From NCBI GenBank assembly GCA_024640665.1, contig JAHEEO010000002.1, positions 32,877 through 42,352 on the forward strand: a stretch of 9,476 bases of DNA. The letters are read 5' to 3'. Below are positions 1-7,504 of this stretch, piece by piece. This DNA is from Rhodospirillales bacterium. Its GTDB lineage: Bacteria; Pseudomonadota; Gammaproteobacteria; Steroidobacterales; Rariloculaceae. The stretch's first letter is position 1, and the number at the start of each line of letters is the position of its first letter. Below the pieces are notes generated by a model that ran no database searches, was not told where the DNA came from, and saw nothing but the letters and a program-made list of their open reading frames with translations. A program made the translations under genes and the position numbers.

Positions 1-430
1 CTCCAATGAGCCGACCTATATCGCCTTGCTGCGCGCACGACAAACCAATGAGCCCGGCCATGCAGTCCACACTCAGCCATGGTTTCAAGATCATTGTACG
101 ACCCTTGAAACGACCTTCCTGATCACTGCGGCTCATCAAGCGGCTCAGGTTCTTAAACCCGCTTTGATCCATACACAGTAGTGTCAAACGGGTTGGTTCG
201 CCGTCCTCACTATGCTCGCCAACCCAAACGTCAGCGCCGACAATGGGCTTGATGCCCGTCGCCACTGCACTGCGATAGAACTTGACCATGGCTGAAACAT
301 TGCCCTGATCTGTAATCGCAACTGCAGGCATTCGATCCCGGCTGACGGCCGCAACAAGCGGTTTTACTCGAACGATACTATCGACGAGCGAATATTCCGT
401 GTGGACTCTCAAATGGACGAAAGACTGCAT
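1..430 (-). CDS. dnaE: DNA polymerase III alpha subunit, N-terminal part (runs off window)
   Basis: This is the replicative polymerase catalytic subunit. Only the first 143 codons are present, and the frame stays open to the window edge. It starts with ATG at 430, which shares one base with the rnhB stop (TAATG). The N-terminus carries the family pattern FVHLRVHTEYSL (residues 4-15), AITDQGN (38-44), VKFY (49-52) and GIKPIVGAD (59-67). All of these line up closely with the E. coli DnaE PHP domain as I recall it. Two positions that are metal-binding histidines in active bacterial PHP domains are Arg8 and Gln42 here. By analogy with E. coli this PHP domain should be a structural domain and not a nuclease. 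The polymerase active site lies outside the window. The one-base overlap with rnhB suggests translational coupling, and no strong Shine-Dalgarno is visible before the ATG. Confidence 0.95.
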   Translation of the reverse strand, partial: MQSFVHLRVHTEYSLVDSIVRVKPLVAAVSRDRMPAVAITDQGNVSAMVKFYRSAVATGIKPIVGADVWVGEHSEDGEPTRLTLLCMDQSGFKNLSRLMSRSDQEGRFKGRTMILKPWLSVDCMAGLIGLSCAQQGDIGRLIG

Positions 431-1032
431 TAAGACCGCCCAAGCAACGCCTTACCGACAGGAGCAAAACTACGCCGATGAATAGCGCATGCGCCATGAG
501 TGCGCAAGGCATCCAGGTGTTCTCTTGTCGGATACCCCTTATTACGCGCAAAACCATACGCCGGAAAACTCCTATCAAGCCGCAGCAAGAGCCTGTCGCG
601 GCAGACTTTGGCGATGATCGAGGCGGCGCTGATTGCAGGAACTGACTCGTCTCCGCCAACAACCGTCTCGACACGGGCGCTCAAGCGTTCGAATCGGGGT
701 GCTCTATTGCCGTCTACCTGCACGAGGTCTGGCGAAACACGCAAGCGTTGCACAGCGCGCTCCATAGCCAGTAACGACGCTTGAAGAATATTCAGCGAGT
801 CAATTTCTTCGACCGTAGCAAAACCCAACGCGAAAGCCATGGAGTTGCGCCGAATTTCCCGGGAAAGCTGCAAGCGCCGCATCGGCGTGAGCTTTTTTGA
901 ATCGCGGAGGCCCGCAACAGGCCGTTGAGAATCCAGCACAACGGCAGCAGCAACAACCGGACCCGCAAGCGGTCCGCACCCAACTTCATCGACGCCGACG
1001 ATTATAAGTGGTTTAGATTCAGCCAATTTCAT
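430..1032 (-). CDS. rnhB: Ribonuclease HII
   Basis: RNase HII nicks the RNA strand of RNA-DNA hybrids and starts removal of single ribonucleotides misincorporated into DNA. The protein has 200 residues, against about 198 in E. coli. The DEDD metal ligands are visible as D15 and E16 (GVDEVG), D107 (VDGNR) and D128 (GGDES). Family motifs DSKKL (44-48), ISAAS (134-138) and NKGYPT (164-169) are present. The usual GRG motif reads Gly18-Cys19-Gly20. I chose ATG at 1032 over an in-frame ATG at 1083. The later start sits 4 nt after the lpxB stop, has an AGGAGC upstream, and gives the usual family N-terminus. The earlier one would overlap lpxB by 47 bases and has no Shine-Dalgarno. The TAA stop shares one base with the dnaE ATG. 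Confidence 0.94.
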   Translation of the reverse strand: MKLAESKPLIIVGVDEVGCGPLAGPVVAAAVVLDSQRPVAGLRDSKKLTPMRRLQLSREIRRNSMAFALGFATVEEIDSLNILQASLLAMERAVQRLRVSPDLVQVDGNRAPRFERLSARVETVVGGDESVPAISAASIIAKVCRDRLLLRLDRSFPAYGFARNKGYPTREHLDALRTHGACAIHRRSFAPVGKALLGRS

Positions 1033-1036
1033 GCAG

Positions 1037-2221
1037 CTAGGTTGCTCCTGGAACGAGAGCGAGCACACTATTGGCCGCGGCATGATTGGCGTCGCGGTGC
1101 AGGTTCTGATGAATCTCCGTAAAGATCTCTCGCCATTGTGGGTCGATACGGCGTCCTTCTAAGACATCCAGAATTGCCGGCCCCAGCAAATCAGCACGCA
1201 CTTGTCGCTGCACGAACTCAGGCACGACCCGTCTTCCGGCCAACAAATTCGGCAGCGAAAAATTTGGTAAGTTGGATACGCCTAATCTGCGCACGATCCA
1301 ATACGTCAACGGCGACATACGGTGGGCGACAACCATTCGACGATTCAACAATAGCGTTTCGAGGGTCGCTGTACCGGATGCCGTCAGCACAACGTCGGCA
1401 GCAGCGATCACGTCTCTGGCACGGCCCTTGATAAGCATAGGCTGCGGGACTATGGCTTGCCTGTGCAGTGCCTGTTTGACGATGTTCTCGGCCTTCTCGT
1501 TCGCCAGCGCCACGACGAACCGCAGATCCGGCCTGCGCTCAGACAACCACATTGCGGTTTCAAAAAATGGCGGCGCAAGCCTACTGACTTCGCTACCACG
1601 GCTGCCAGGCAATATTGCGATTACCAGCCCGTCAGCGTTGCAGCCGATGCTTTCTCTTGCCTTGTTGCGGTCTACTGAAAACGGAATCGCATCGGCAAGT
1701 GGATGCCCAACGAAGTCAGCCGCGATGCCATGCTCAGCAAAGAATTCAGCTTCGAATGGAAGAACGCAAAGGATCTTGTCTATGGACTCGCGAGTACCTG
1801 CGACCCGAGACTGTCGCCATGCCCACACCTGTGGACTCACATATTGAATGGCTGGAATTCCAGCCGCCTTTACAATCTTTGCGATGGGTTGATTGAAATC
1901 CGGCGAATCTATACCAACGAACACATCTGGCTGTGCTTCGACGATTCGTTTAGCAAGCTGACGGCGTAATCTCAGCAGACGCGGCAGATGAGGCAGAACC
2001 TCGGCCACACCCATCACTGAGACTTCGTCGATTGTATGCCAGCTAGCGCAGCCAGCTGCACGCATCCGCTCTCCAGTCATACCGAAAGCATCTATCTCAT
2101 TCGGGGTGCAACGCAAAGCTTCCAACAGACCGCCACCGAGGGTATCGCCGGACGCCTCGCAAGCGACCATCGCGACGCGCAGCGGTCGATTCAGTCCTTT
2201 GGCTTCCGCTTGCCGCGGCAT
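1037..2221 (-). CDS. lpxB: Lipid-A-disaccharide synthase
   Basis: LpxB is a peripheral inner-membrane glycosyltransferase (GT19). It joins UDP-2,3-diacylglucosamine to lipid X, giving the disaccharide 1-phosphate with release of UDP. The protein has 394 residues (E. coli 382), with the excess mainly a longer N-terminus before the first beta strand. Visible family motifs are EASGD (22-26), GIDSPDFN (103-110, where D105 matches the E. coli general base D98), SPQVWAW (129-135), VGHPL (171-175), LPGSRGSE (204-211), ASGTATLE (281-288) and SLPNLLAGR (322-330). The first residue of the usual GEASGD motif is Cys21 in place of Gly. The ATG follows the lpxA stop after 3 nt and has no good Shine-Dalgarno of its own, so coupled translation from lpxA is likely. 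The stop is TAG. Confidence 0.96.
   Translation of the reverse strand: MPRQAEAKGLNRPLRVAMVACEASGDTLGGGLLEALRCTPNEIDAFGMTGERMRAAGCASWHTIDEVSVMGVAEVLPHLPRLLRLRRQLAKRIVEAQPDVFVGIDSPDFNQPIAKIVKAAGIPAIQYVSPQVWAWRQSRVAGTRESIDKILCVLPFEAEFFAEHGIAADFVGHPLADAIPFSVDRNKARESIGCNADGLVIAILPGSRGSEVSRLAPPFFETAMWLSERRPDLRFVVALANEKAENIVKQALHRQAIVPQPMLIKGRARDVIAAADVVLTASGTATLETLLLNRRMVVAHRMSPLTYWIVRRLGVSNLPNFSLPNLLAGRRVVPEFVQRQVRADLLGPAILDVLEGRRIDPQWREIFTEIHQNLHRDANHAAANSVLALVPGAT
1044..1049 (-). promoter_or_regulatory. Shine-Dalgarno sequence deciding the rnhB start
   Basis: On the minus strand AGGAGC lies 11 nt before the ATG at 1032, just inside the 3' end of lpxB. It is the clearest purine-rich ribosome site near this junction. 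It favours the 1032 start over the upstream in-frame ATG at 1083, which has no comparable site. The spacing is somewhat long, so re-initiation by ribosomes finishing lpxB may matter as much. Confidence 0.45.
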
Positions 2222-2224
2222 CGG

Positions 2225-2995
2225 CTAACGTATGAGGCCGCGGTCGCCTCGGCGCAGCGACTCAAGTAACGGCGCTACCTCAGCCTGATCTTCAATTCGC
2301 TCTTCCAGCTCTACGATCGCCTCGTCAAGCTTCAGGCTTTGACGATATATGGTTCTATAAGCTTCGCGAATATTGCGCATAGCCGAAGCAGAAAAATTAC
2401 GGCGTTTTAGGCCCTCAGCATTCACGCCACGGGGTGCCGCTGGACGACCCGACGCGATAACGTATGCAGGAATGTCCTTGGTCACATATGTAAACATGCT
2501 CGTCAACGCGAGCGTACCAATCTGACAGAACTGATGTACCGCGGTGAAGCCGCCCAATATCGCATAGTCATCAACATGAACATGACCCGCAATCGATGCG
2601 TTATTCGCAAAGATAGTTTCATTGCCGACAACGCAATCATGCGCAATATGCACGTAGGCCATAATCCAGTTGTTGTCTCCTATTCGAGTGACGCCACAGT
2701 CTTGAACGGTGCCCCGGTTCAACGTGCAAAACTCTCTTATGGTGTTGCCGTTGCCGATTATTAATTGCGTGGGCTCGCCGGCATACTTTTTGTCTTGCGG
2801 ATCGTCGCCAACCGATGCGAATTGATAGATATGATTATCTTCGCCAATCGTAGTTGGGCCTTTTATGACGGCGTGAGCGTCGATCCGTGTACGCGCGCCG
2901 ATCTGCACTGCCCCCTCGACAACGACATAGGCGCCTATAACAACGGAACTGTCGAGCTCCGCGCGAGCATCGATAATCGCGGTTGGGTGGATCAC
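2225..2995 (-). CDS. lpxA: UDP-N-acetylglucosamine acyltransferase
   Basis: LpxA transfers an (R)-3-hydroxyacyl chain from ACP to the 3-OH of UDP-GlcNAc, the first step of lipid A synthesis, as a cytosolic homotrimer. The 256 residues form hexapeptide repeats of a left-handed beta helix, then a C-terminal helical part with GLKRR (195-199) and a GLIR ending. Motifs YQFASVG (57-63), KYAGEPT (70-76), HIAHD (116-120, with H119 matching catalytic H125 of E. coli) and AVHQFC (152-157) are present. The residue aligned with the acyl-ruler Gly173 of E. coli is Met167, which predicts a shorter acyl chain. The start is GTG at 2995, and its first bases overlap the fabZ TGA stop (GTGA). A GGGAAAG lies just upstream. 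Three nt separate it from lpxB. Confidence 0.96.
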   Translation of the reverse strand: MIHPTAIIDARAELDSSVVIGAYVVVEGAVQIGARTRIDAHAVIKGPTTIGEDNHIYQFASVGDDPQDKKYAGEPTQLIIGNGNTIREFCTLNRGTVQDCGVTRIGDNNWIMAYVHIAHDCVVGNETIFANNASIAGHVHVDDYAILGGFTAVHQFCQIGTLALTSMFTYVTKDIPAYVIASGRPAAPRGVNAEGLKRRNFSASAMRNIREAYRTIYRQSLKLDEAIVELEERIEDQAEVAPLLESLRRGDRGLIR

Positions 2996-3450
2996 ACGTC
3001 TTTCCCGGCCGCCATCAGTATCTCTGCCTCGACGGCCGTATGGCCGTCAACCGATGCTTCGCACTCGAAGCGCCAAAAACCTCGCTTGTTGAGAACCAAC
3101 TTAGCGCGCAGCGTAAGCTGATCACCCGGCTTCACGGGACGCTTGAATCGCGCCTTATCTACGCCGACCAGATACAGAATCCTTACGGCGCGCTCTTCCT
3201 GCTGTGCTGTTTCCCAGGCAAGGACCCCCCCGGTTTGCGCGAGCGCCTCCACGACGAGCACACCAGGCATCACGGCGTGCCCAGGAAAGTGTCCCTGAAA
3301 GTGCGCTTCATTGGCGCTGACGTTCTTAAGCGCGACAATCGACTTGCCTGCCTCGACTTCCAAGACTCGGTCGACCAGAAGAAACGGAAACCTATGCGGC
3401 AGCCGTTTCAATATGTCTTCGTGGTCTAGATACGGATGTTCTTCAGTCAT
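2992..3450 (-). CDS. fabZ: 3-hydroxyacyl-[ACP] dehydratase
   Basis: FabZ removes water from (R)-3-hydroxyacyl-ACP to give trans-2-enoyl-ACP in type II fatty acid elongation. It therefore competes with LpxA and LpxD for 3-hydroxyacyl-ACP, which fits its place between them. The protein has 152 residues, the normal family length, and forms a single hot-dog fold. LPHRFPFLLVDR (17-28) and GHFPGHAVMPGVLVVEALAQ (53-72) are the diagnostic segments. The catalytic pair is His54 and Glu68, at the same positions as in E. coli FabZ. ATG at 3450 is the natural start; the region before it holds only a weak AAGA. The 60-nt gap after lpxD is the second longest in the block. The TGA stop overlaps the lpxA GTG. 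Confidence 0.97.
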   Translation of the reverse strand: MTEEHPYLDHEDILKRLPHRFPFLLVDRVLEVEAGKSIVALKNVSANEAHFQGHFPGHAVMPGVLVVEALAQTGGVLAWETAQQEERAVRILYLVGVDKARFKRPVKPGDQLTLRAKLVLNKRGFWRFECEASVDGHTAVEAEILMAAGKDV

Positions 3451-3510
3451 AATTATTCTTACGGCTCGCGTTGGGGCTTTGCAAAATCAATGGCTCGTTC
3501 AAAACAGTCG

Positions 3511-4539
3511 CTACTTCAACGACTTTGAGTCGAGCTCGCGCTCAACCTTGCGCAATCGATCAGCCAGCTTATCGAGCTGTCTGAAGCGCGCGGCATTGCG
3601 TCGCCACGTTGATGCTTCATCAGCCGGCAGACTTCCGGAATAAGTGCCAGGCTTGAGAATCGACTTCGTGACAACACTTCGAAACAAGACCAACACGTCA
3701 TCGCATAGCGAAATATGATTGATCATGACCGTACCTCCGCCAATCATGCAACGTTTACCGATAACGGTGCTGCCAGCCGCACCCGACATGGCAGCCATCA
3801 CGGTGTGCGCGCCGATTCTGACGTTGTGGGCGATTTGCACCAGGTTGTCTAGCTTTACGCCATCTTCAATGACGGTATCATCAATTGTGCCTCGATCGAC
3901 GGTGGAATTAGCGCCAATTTCGACGTCGTTGCCAATAATTACCGCGCCAAGCTGGGGCACCTTAGTCCAGCCAGTTTCGTCATTTGCGAAACCGAATCCA
4001 TCTGCGCCAATAACGACACCAGAATGCAATACACATCTGTGACCGATAACGACGCGCGCACCGATTGAAACGTTTGCAGATATGCGCGTATCAGCACCTA
4101 TGCTTGAATCCGCACCAACTACTGCACCCGGCCCGACTATGACGCGTGCACCGACCGAAGCGCCCGCTTCGACGACCGCCAGCGGCGCCACTTCTGCACT
4201 CGCATCGATGTGCGCCGAATCAGCAACCACCGCCGAAGGGTGAATTCCGGCAGTCGCCGATGCCGGCGGATGCAAGTCTGCAGCTATCCGGGCATAGGTT
4301 GCATAGGGGTTCTTACTGATGAGACACGCAGTCGGACACTGATCGGCATAACCGGCTGCCAGTATGACCGCGCCCGCCCGAGTGTCAGCAAGCTGGCCGT
4401 GAAACTTAGGATTCGCAAGAAAACTAATCGCTGCGGGTCCAGCCGAACCAAGCGGAGCAACATGGGTTATAGAACGAGACCCATCGCCACGCAGTTCGCA
4501 ACCGAAACGGTCCGCGAGAGATTGAACCGACGCGGCCAT
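3511..4539 (-). CDS. lpxD: UDP-3-O-(3-hydroxyacyl)glucosamine N-acyltransferase
   Basis: LpxD adds the N-linked (R)-3-hydroxyacyl chain to UDP-3-O-acylglucosamine, the third step of lipid A synthesis, as a cytosolic trimer. It has 342 residues (E. coli 341). An N-terminal uridine-binding domain (about 1-100, with FLANPKF at 40-46 and NPYATYAR at 77-84) is followed by hexapeptide repeats (about 100-285). A C-terminal helix carries ADRLRKVERE (326-335). The catalytic His is H238 in QIAHNV, matching E. coli H239, and the second conserved His is H275. DGFGFA (180-185) and DRGTIDDT (215-222) are typical. The acyl-selector stretch reads LFRSVV (285-290) where E. coli has TGMGMV. The uridine-domain Tyr of NPKY is Phe46. 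The gene lies 25 nt after skp with a weak Shine-Dalgarno. Confidence 0.96.
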   Translation of the reverse strand: MAASVQSLADRFGCELRGDGSRSITHVAPLGSAGPAAISFLANPKFHGQLADTRAGAVILAAGYADQCPTACLISKNPYATYARIAADLHPPASATAGIHPSAVVADSAHIDASAEVAPLAVVEAGASVGARVIVGPGAVVGADSSIGADTRISANVSIGARVVIGHRCVLHSGVVIGADGFGFANDETGWTKVPQLGAVIIGNDVEIGANSTVDRGTIDDTVIEDGVKLDNLVQIAHNVRIGAHTVMAAMSGAAGSTVIGKRCMIGGGTVMINHISLCDDVLVLFRSVVTKSILKPGTYSGSLPADEASTWRRNAARFRQLDKLADRLRKVERELDSKSLK

Positions 4540-4564
4540 CGAAGCGCTCGACCCCGTTCAGCGG

Positions 4565-5110
4565 CTAGTTCGCGCCACTTGAAATCACATTTGCATTGAG
4601 GTGCGAAATCAAGTCTGCCGTGACATTCGCTGCTTCGCTGGAGTACACCACATTTTGCAGGATAAGATCGAAGCCTTTGGCCGTCGCGAATGATTCAATC
4701 TGCACCGAAACGGTCCGCTGTGCTTCTTGTAACAGCTCGTTGCGGCGAAGGTTCAGGTCTTCTTGAAACTCTTGATCTTCGCGCTGCAAATCGCGGGTGC
4801 CGTCGCGAATCTCGCGCTCCAGGCTGGAACGCTCATTTTGCCCCATGACTTCTGCATCGCGCTCATAGGTTACCTGTTTTTCCTGCAAAGCACTTTGCAT
4901 GGCAAGCAAGTCGCGTTGTCGCGGTGCAAATTCGTCTTGGAGCGCCCGCAAGGCTGCCTGGGTCTGGGGCGCCTGCAGCAGCACCGCCTCAGCATCGACA
5001 TAGCCGATCTTGAGGGCAGCCGACTGTGCGAAAGCCAACCCCGTCACCAAAACTGCAGCACAGATGCTGAGCCGGCTCAATCCTTGAATAACCCTGTGCA
5101 TTCTCTTCAT
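4565..5110 (-). CDS. skp: Periplasmic chaperone Skp (OmpH family)
   Basis: Skp is a trimeric periplasmic chaperone that holds unfolded outer-membrane proteins on their way to the BAM complex. It has 181 residues including a signal peptide: a basic start (MKRMHR), a hydrophobic core about 15-27, and a likely cleavage after AFA at residue 28. The mature part begins with the family strand KIGYVDAEAVL (34-44). It continues as a long charged coiled-coil tentacle rich in Q, E and R (about 50-140), and returns to the body with GFDLIL (146-151). Sequence conservation in this family is low, so the call rests on fold-like pattern and position between bamA and lpxD. ATG at 5110 is preferred to the ATG at 5101 because an AGAGAG lies upstream at a usable distance. 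Confidence 0.9.
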   Translation of the reverse strand: MKRMHRVIQGLSRLSICAAVLVTGLAFAQSAALKIGYVDAEAVLLQAPQTQAALRALQDEFAPRQRDLLAMQSALQEKQVTYERDAEVMGQNERSSLEREIRDGTRDLQREDQEFQEDLNLRRNELLQEAQRTVSVQIESFATAKGFDLILQNVVYSSEAANVTADLISHLNANVISSGAN

Positions 5111-5131
5111 GAATGTCGTCTCTCTATGTTC

Positions 5132-7504
5132 TTAGAAGGCATTTCCGACAGAAAATTGAAACCGCTCAACCTCGTCGGCAAAAAACCGGTCTGTTTCTTC
5201 AGCCGCATTCAGCGGACTCGCGATGCTGAAGCGCAACAATCCCAGCGGGGCAAGCCACTCAACGGACAGTCCCACGGAGTGTCTTAAATCATCATAATCG
5301 AAATCGTAGTCAATGGGATCCCCAAGCCGGTCAAAGAAGTCTATTCCGCCAGTATGGAACACATTACCTACGTCATAAAACAATGCAACGCGCGTCGAAC
5401 CGGAAATCTTCTCGGGTGTCGGGATAATCAGCTCAAATTGATTGGCCACCAGCATATTGCCGCCATTTGGATTGCGCTGCGAATCCTGGGGCCCCAGATA
5501 GCTTTCCTTGAATCCGCGCACCGAACCCGGCCCCCCGCCAAAGAAGTTCCGAAACGGCGGCAGAGCGGTCGTTTGATCGCCGTAGGCTTCCCCCATCGCG
5601 AGGTCGGAGTTCAGCTTGATTCGCCAAGCGCCAGGCAAACGAATGTATTTGGTAAAATCCATCCGCGCCACATAGTACTCAACCTCGCTGCCGGGAATGG
5701 CGGCATTCACGTTAACACCAATTATCGTGCCAGAATCGGGAAACAGCGCTCGGTTGCGCGTGTCGAAATTCCAGCCGAGCACGAGCTCCAGCGAATCAAT
5801 CTCTGTGCCAAATACGCCTTGAGCCCCTGGGATCGAAAAAGGTGTGCCGTTGTTTTGAACCCATTGCCGCGCCTGATTCGAGCTGAAAAAGCTCGTCAAC
5901 ATTTCCGCATGCTGATACGCGAAACCAAATCGAAGCGATTGATTCATCGTAATCGGGTAAGCCCAGTTCAATCCTGCAGTCAACGTCGTGGTGGAGAAGT
6001 CTGATGTTGCGTTAGTGAACTGTTTAATGTCCTGATAGGAAAACGAAATCGTCCTCGACAAACCATCCATGGTTCTGTATGCGTCGGTAAAGTTAACATC
6101 GTAAACCTTATAGTACTCGCCGCCGCGCAAATCGAGCGCCACGCGATTACCGGTACCCATGAAATTGGAATGGACAAAATTGCCGCCCAAAATAATGCCT
6201 TGGGAATCTGAGAATCCGAGGCTGCCACCGAACTGGCCTGGAAGGCCTTCTTCAATCTCAAACTCTATGTCGACCAAATCGGGAGAGCCCGCTACCGGCA
6301 CCGTGTCATACTCGACCGATTCAACATACGGCAGGCGCTGCAAATTGAACTGCGAGCGTTCGACCAGCGTGTTGGATAGGTAACCACCTTCGAACTGCCA
6401 CAATTCACGGCGAAATACTTCGTCATTGACGCTGTCGGAACCATTGAAGTTAATGCGCCGGACATACACGCGGCTCTGCGGATCGATAAAGAAGCGCACG
6501 CTCACTTCCTTCGCTTCCTCATCCAGCTCCGGCACTGCTCGAACTTGGGCAAATGCATACCCTTCCGCACCGAGGCGAAACGCCATTGCTTCTTCAGTAA
6601 AAGACAAAAGCTGCTGCGAGAATATCTGTCCCGGCTGTGCCAGCACGAGGCGGCGGAGATCTTCTTCCGGCACAACCATGTCGCCAGCAAGATCTACTTC
6701 GGAGATAGTGTAAAGATCGCCTTCAGTAATACTAATGGTAATGAAAATGTCGCGCTTATCCGGGGAGATAGTTACCTGCGGCGCATCGAGTTGGAAATCT
6801 GCGTAACCTCTATCCATATAGTAAGAACGCAGCGTTTCAAGATCGCCTTCCAGCGCCTCTTTCGAATACCGATCATCGTCACGCATGAAAGACAGGAGAC
6901 TGCCAGTTGATAGCTCGAAGTTCTCGATAATGTCTCCGTTATCAAACACCGTGTTGCCGATGATATTTATTTCGCGGATTTTCGCGCGGTCACCTTCTTC
7001 GATTTCGATAGCTACACGCACACGGTTGTCAGGCAGCGGCTCGACTACTGGCGTAACAGTTGCAGCATATTTACCTCGACCATGATATTGCTCAGTCAAG
7101 AACCGAGTGACCTCGTCTAATACCGACCGATCGAAGGTTTTGCCGGTGGTAAGCCCGACTGAGTTCAACGATTCCTCTAACTGATCGTCGTCGATATCGC
7201 TGTTGCCGGTGAAGCTGAACTCTTCGATACGTGGCCGCTCGAGAACCGCAATGACCAACGTGTCGCCATCACGTCGAAACTCGATGTCCTGAAAAAACCC
7301 GGTGTCGTAGAGTGCCCGAAACGATTCACGCTGAAGTTGATCGTCAATCGTGTCGCCAATATTGATGGGCAAATAATTGTAGACGGTGCCCTCCGATATC
7401 CACTGTGCGCCTTCAACTTGAAAATTCCGGACAACCCAGGGGTCGGCGGCTTGCGCAGAGGACCACGCGAGAAAAAGCAGGGCAACTACTCTGGCGCCGT
7501 TCAT
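5132..7504 (-). CDS. bamA: Outer-membrane protein assembly factor BamA
   Basis: BamA is the Omp85-family core of the BAM complex, which folds beta-barrel proteins into the outer membrane. It has 790 residues (E. coli 810). A signal peptide ends near SAQA (16-19). Five POTRA domains follow, about 23-93, 94-176, 177-267, 268-348 and 349-423, and then a 16-strand barrel from about 424 to the end. The conserved loop-6 motif VRGF is at 662-665 after FFGGGPG. The protein ends in Phe with a beta-signal-like tail (RFQFSVGNAF). ATG at 7504 gives a one-base TGATG overlap with the rseP stop. An in-frame TTG one codon earlier is possible but less likely. No clear Shine-Dalgarno is seen, so translational coupling to rseP is probable. 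The gene is followed after 21 nt by its chaperone partner skp. Confidence 0.97.
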   Translation of the reverse strand: MNGARVVALLFLAWSSAQAADPWVVRNFQVEGAQWISEGTVYNYLPINIGDTIDDQLQRESFRALYDTGFFQDIEFRRDGDTLVIAVLERPRIEEFSFTGNSDIDDDQLEESLNSVGLTTGKTFDRSVLDEVTRFLTEQYHGRGKYAATVTPVVEPLPDNRVRVAIEIEEGDRAKIREINIIGNTVFDNGDIIENFELSTGSLLSFMRDDDRYSKEALEGDLETLRSYYMDRGYADFQLDAPQVTISPDKRDIFITISITEGDLYTISEVDLAGDMVVPEEDLRRLVLAQPGQIFSQQLLSFTEEAMAFRLGAEGYAFAQVRAVPELDEEAKEVSVRFFIDPQSRVYVRRINFNGSDSVNDEVFRRELWQFEGGYLSNTLVERSQFNLQRLPYVESVEYDTVPVAGSPDLVDIEFEIEEGLPGQFGGSLGFSDSQGIILGGNFVHSNFMGTGNRVALDLRGGEYYKVYDVNFTDAYRTMDGLSRTISFSYQDIKQFTNATSDFSTTTLTAGLNWAYPITMNQSLRFGFAYQHAEMLTSFFSSNQARQWVQNNGTPFSIPGAQGVFGTEIDSLELVLGWNFDTRNRALFPDSGTIIGVNVNAAIPGSEVEYYVARMDFTKYIRLPGAWRIKLNSDLAMGEAYGDQTTALPPFRNFFGGGPGSVRGFKESYLGPQDSQRNPNGGNMLVANQFELIIPTPEKISGSTRVALFYDVGNVFHTGGIDFFDRLGDPIDYDFDYDDLRHSVGLSVEWLAPLGLLRFSIASPLNAAEETDRFFADEVERFQFSVGNAF

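Noticed and set aside
1033..1083. Longer RNase HII start at the ATG at 1083
   Set aside because: It would add 17 residues with no family counterpart, overlap lpxB by 47 bases and lack a Shine-Dalgarno; ATG at 1032 fits better.
1272..1847. Plus-strand open frame of 191 codons opposite lpxB
   Set aside because: It is antisense to a well-conserved lpxB, has a composition typical of a shadow frame, and has no motif or ribosome site of note.
3451..3510. Possible promoter between lpxD and fabZ (TTGCAA, 17 nt, TAAGAA)
   Set aside because: The -10 candidate matches only about half of the consensus and overlaps the likely ribosome-binding region; not enough to call.
5051..5071. Possible lipobox in the Skp signal peptide (LSIC, residues 14-17)
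   Set aside because: The residue before Cys is Ile and the Cys lies at the front of the hydrophobic core; the AFA-Q site at 26-29 is a normal signal peptidase I site.
4763..5287. Plus-strand open frame of 174 codons opposite skp and the bamA 3' end
   Set aside because: It spans two genuine minus-strand genes and their junction, with no protein-family features.
5520..5547. Sigma-E-like -35 (GGAACTT on the minus strand, about 5541-5547)
   Set aside because: It lies inside the BamA barrel coding sequence and no matching -10 occurs at 15-17 nt spacing.
5354..6004. Plus-strand open frame of 216 codons opposite bamA
   Set aside because: It lies wholly antisense to the conserved BamA barrel, has no recognisable domain, and is explained by the codon bias of the minus-strand gene.
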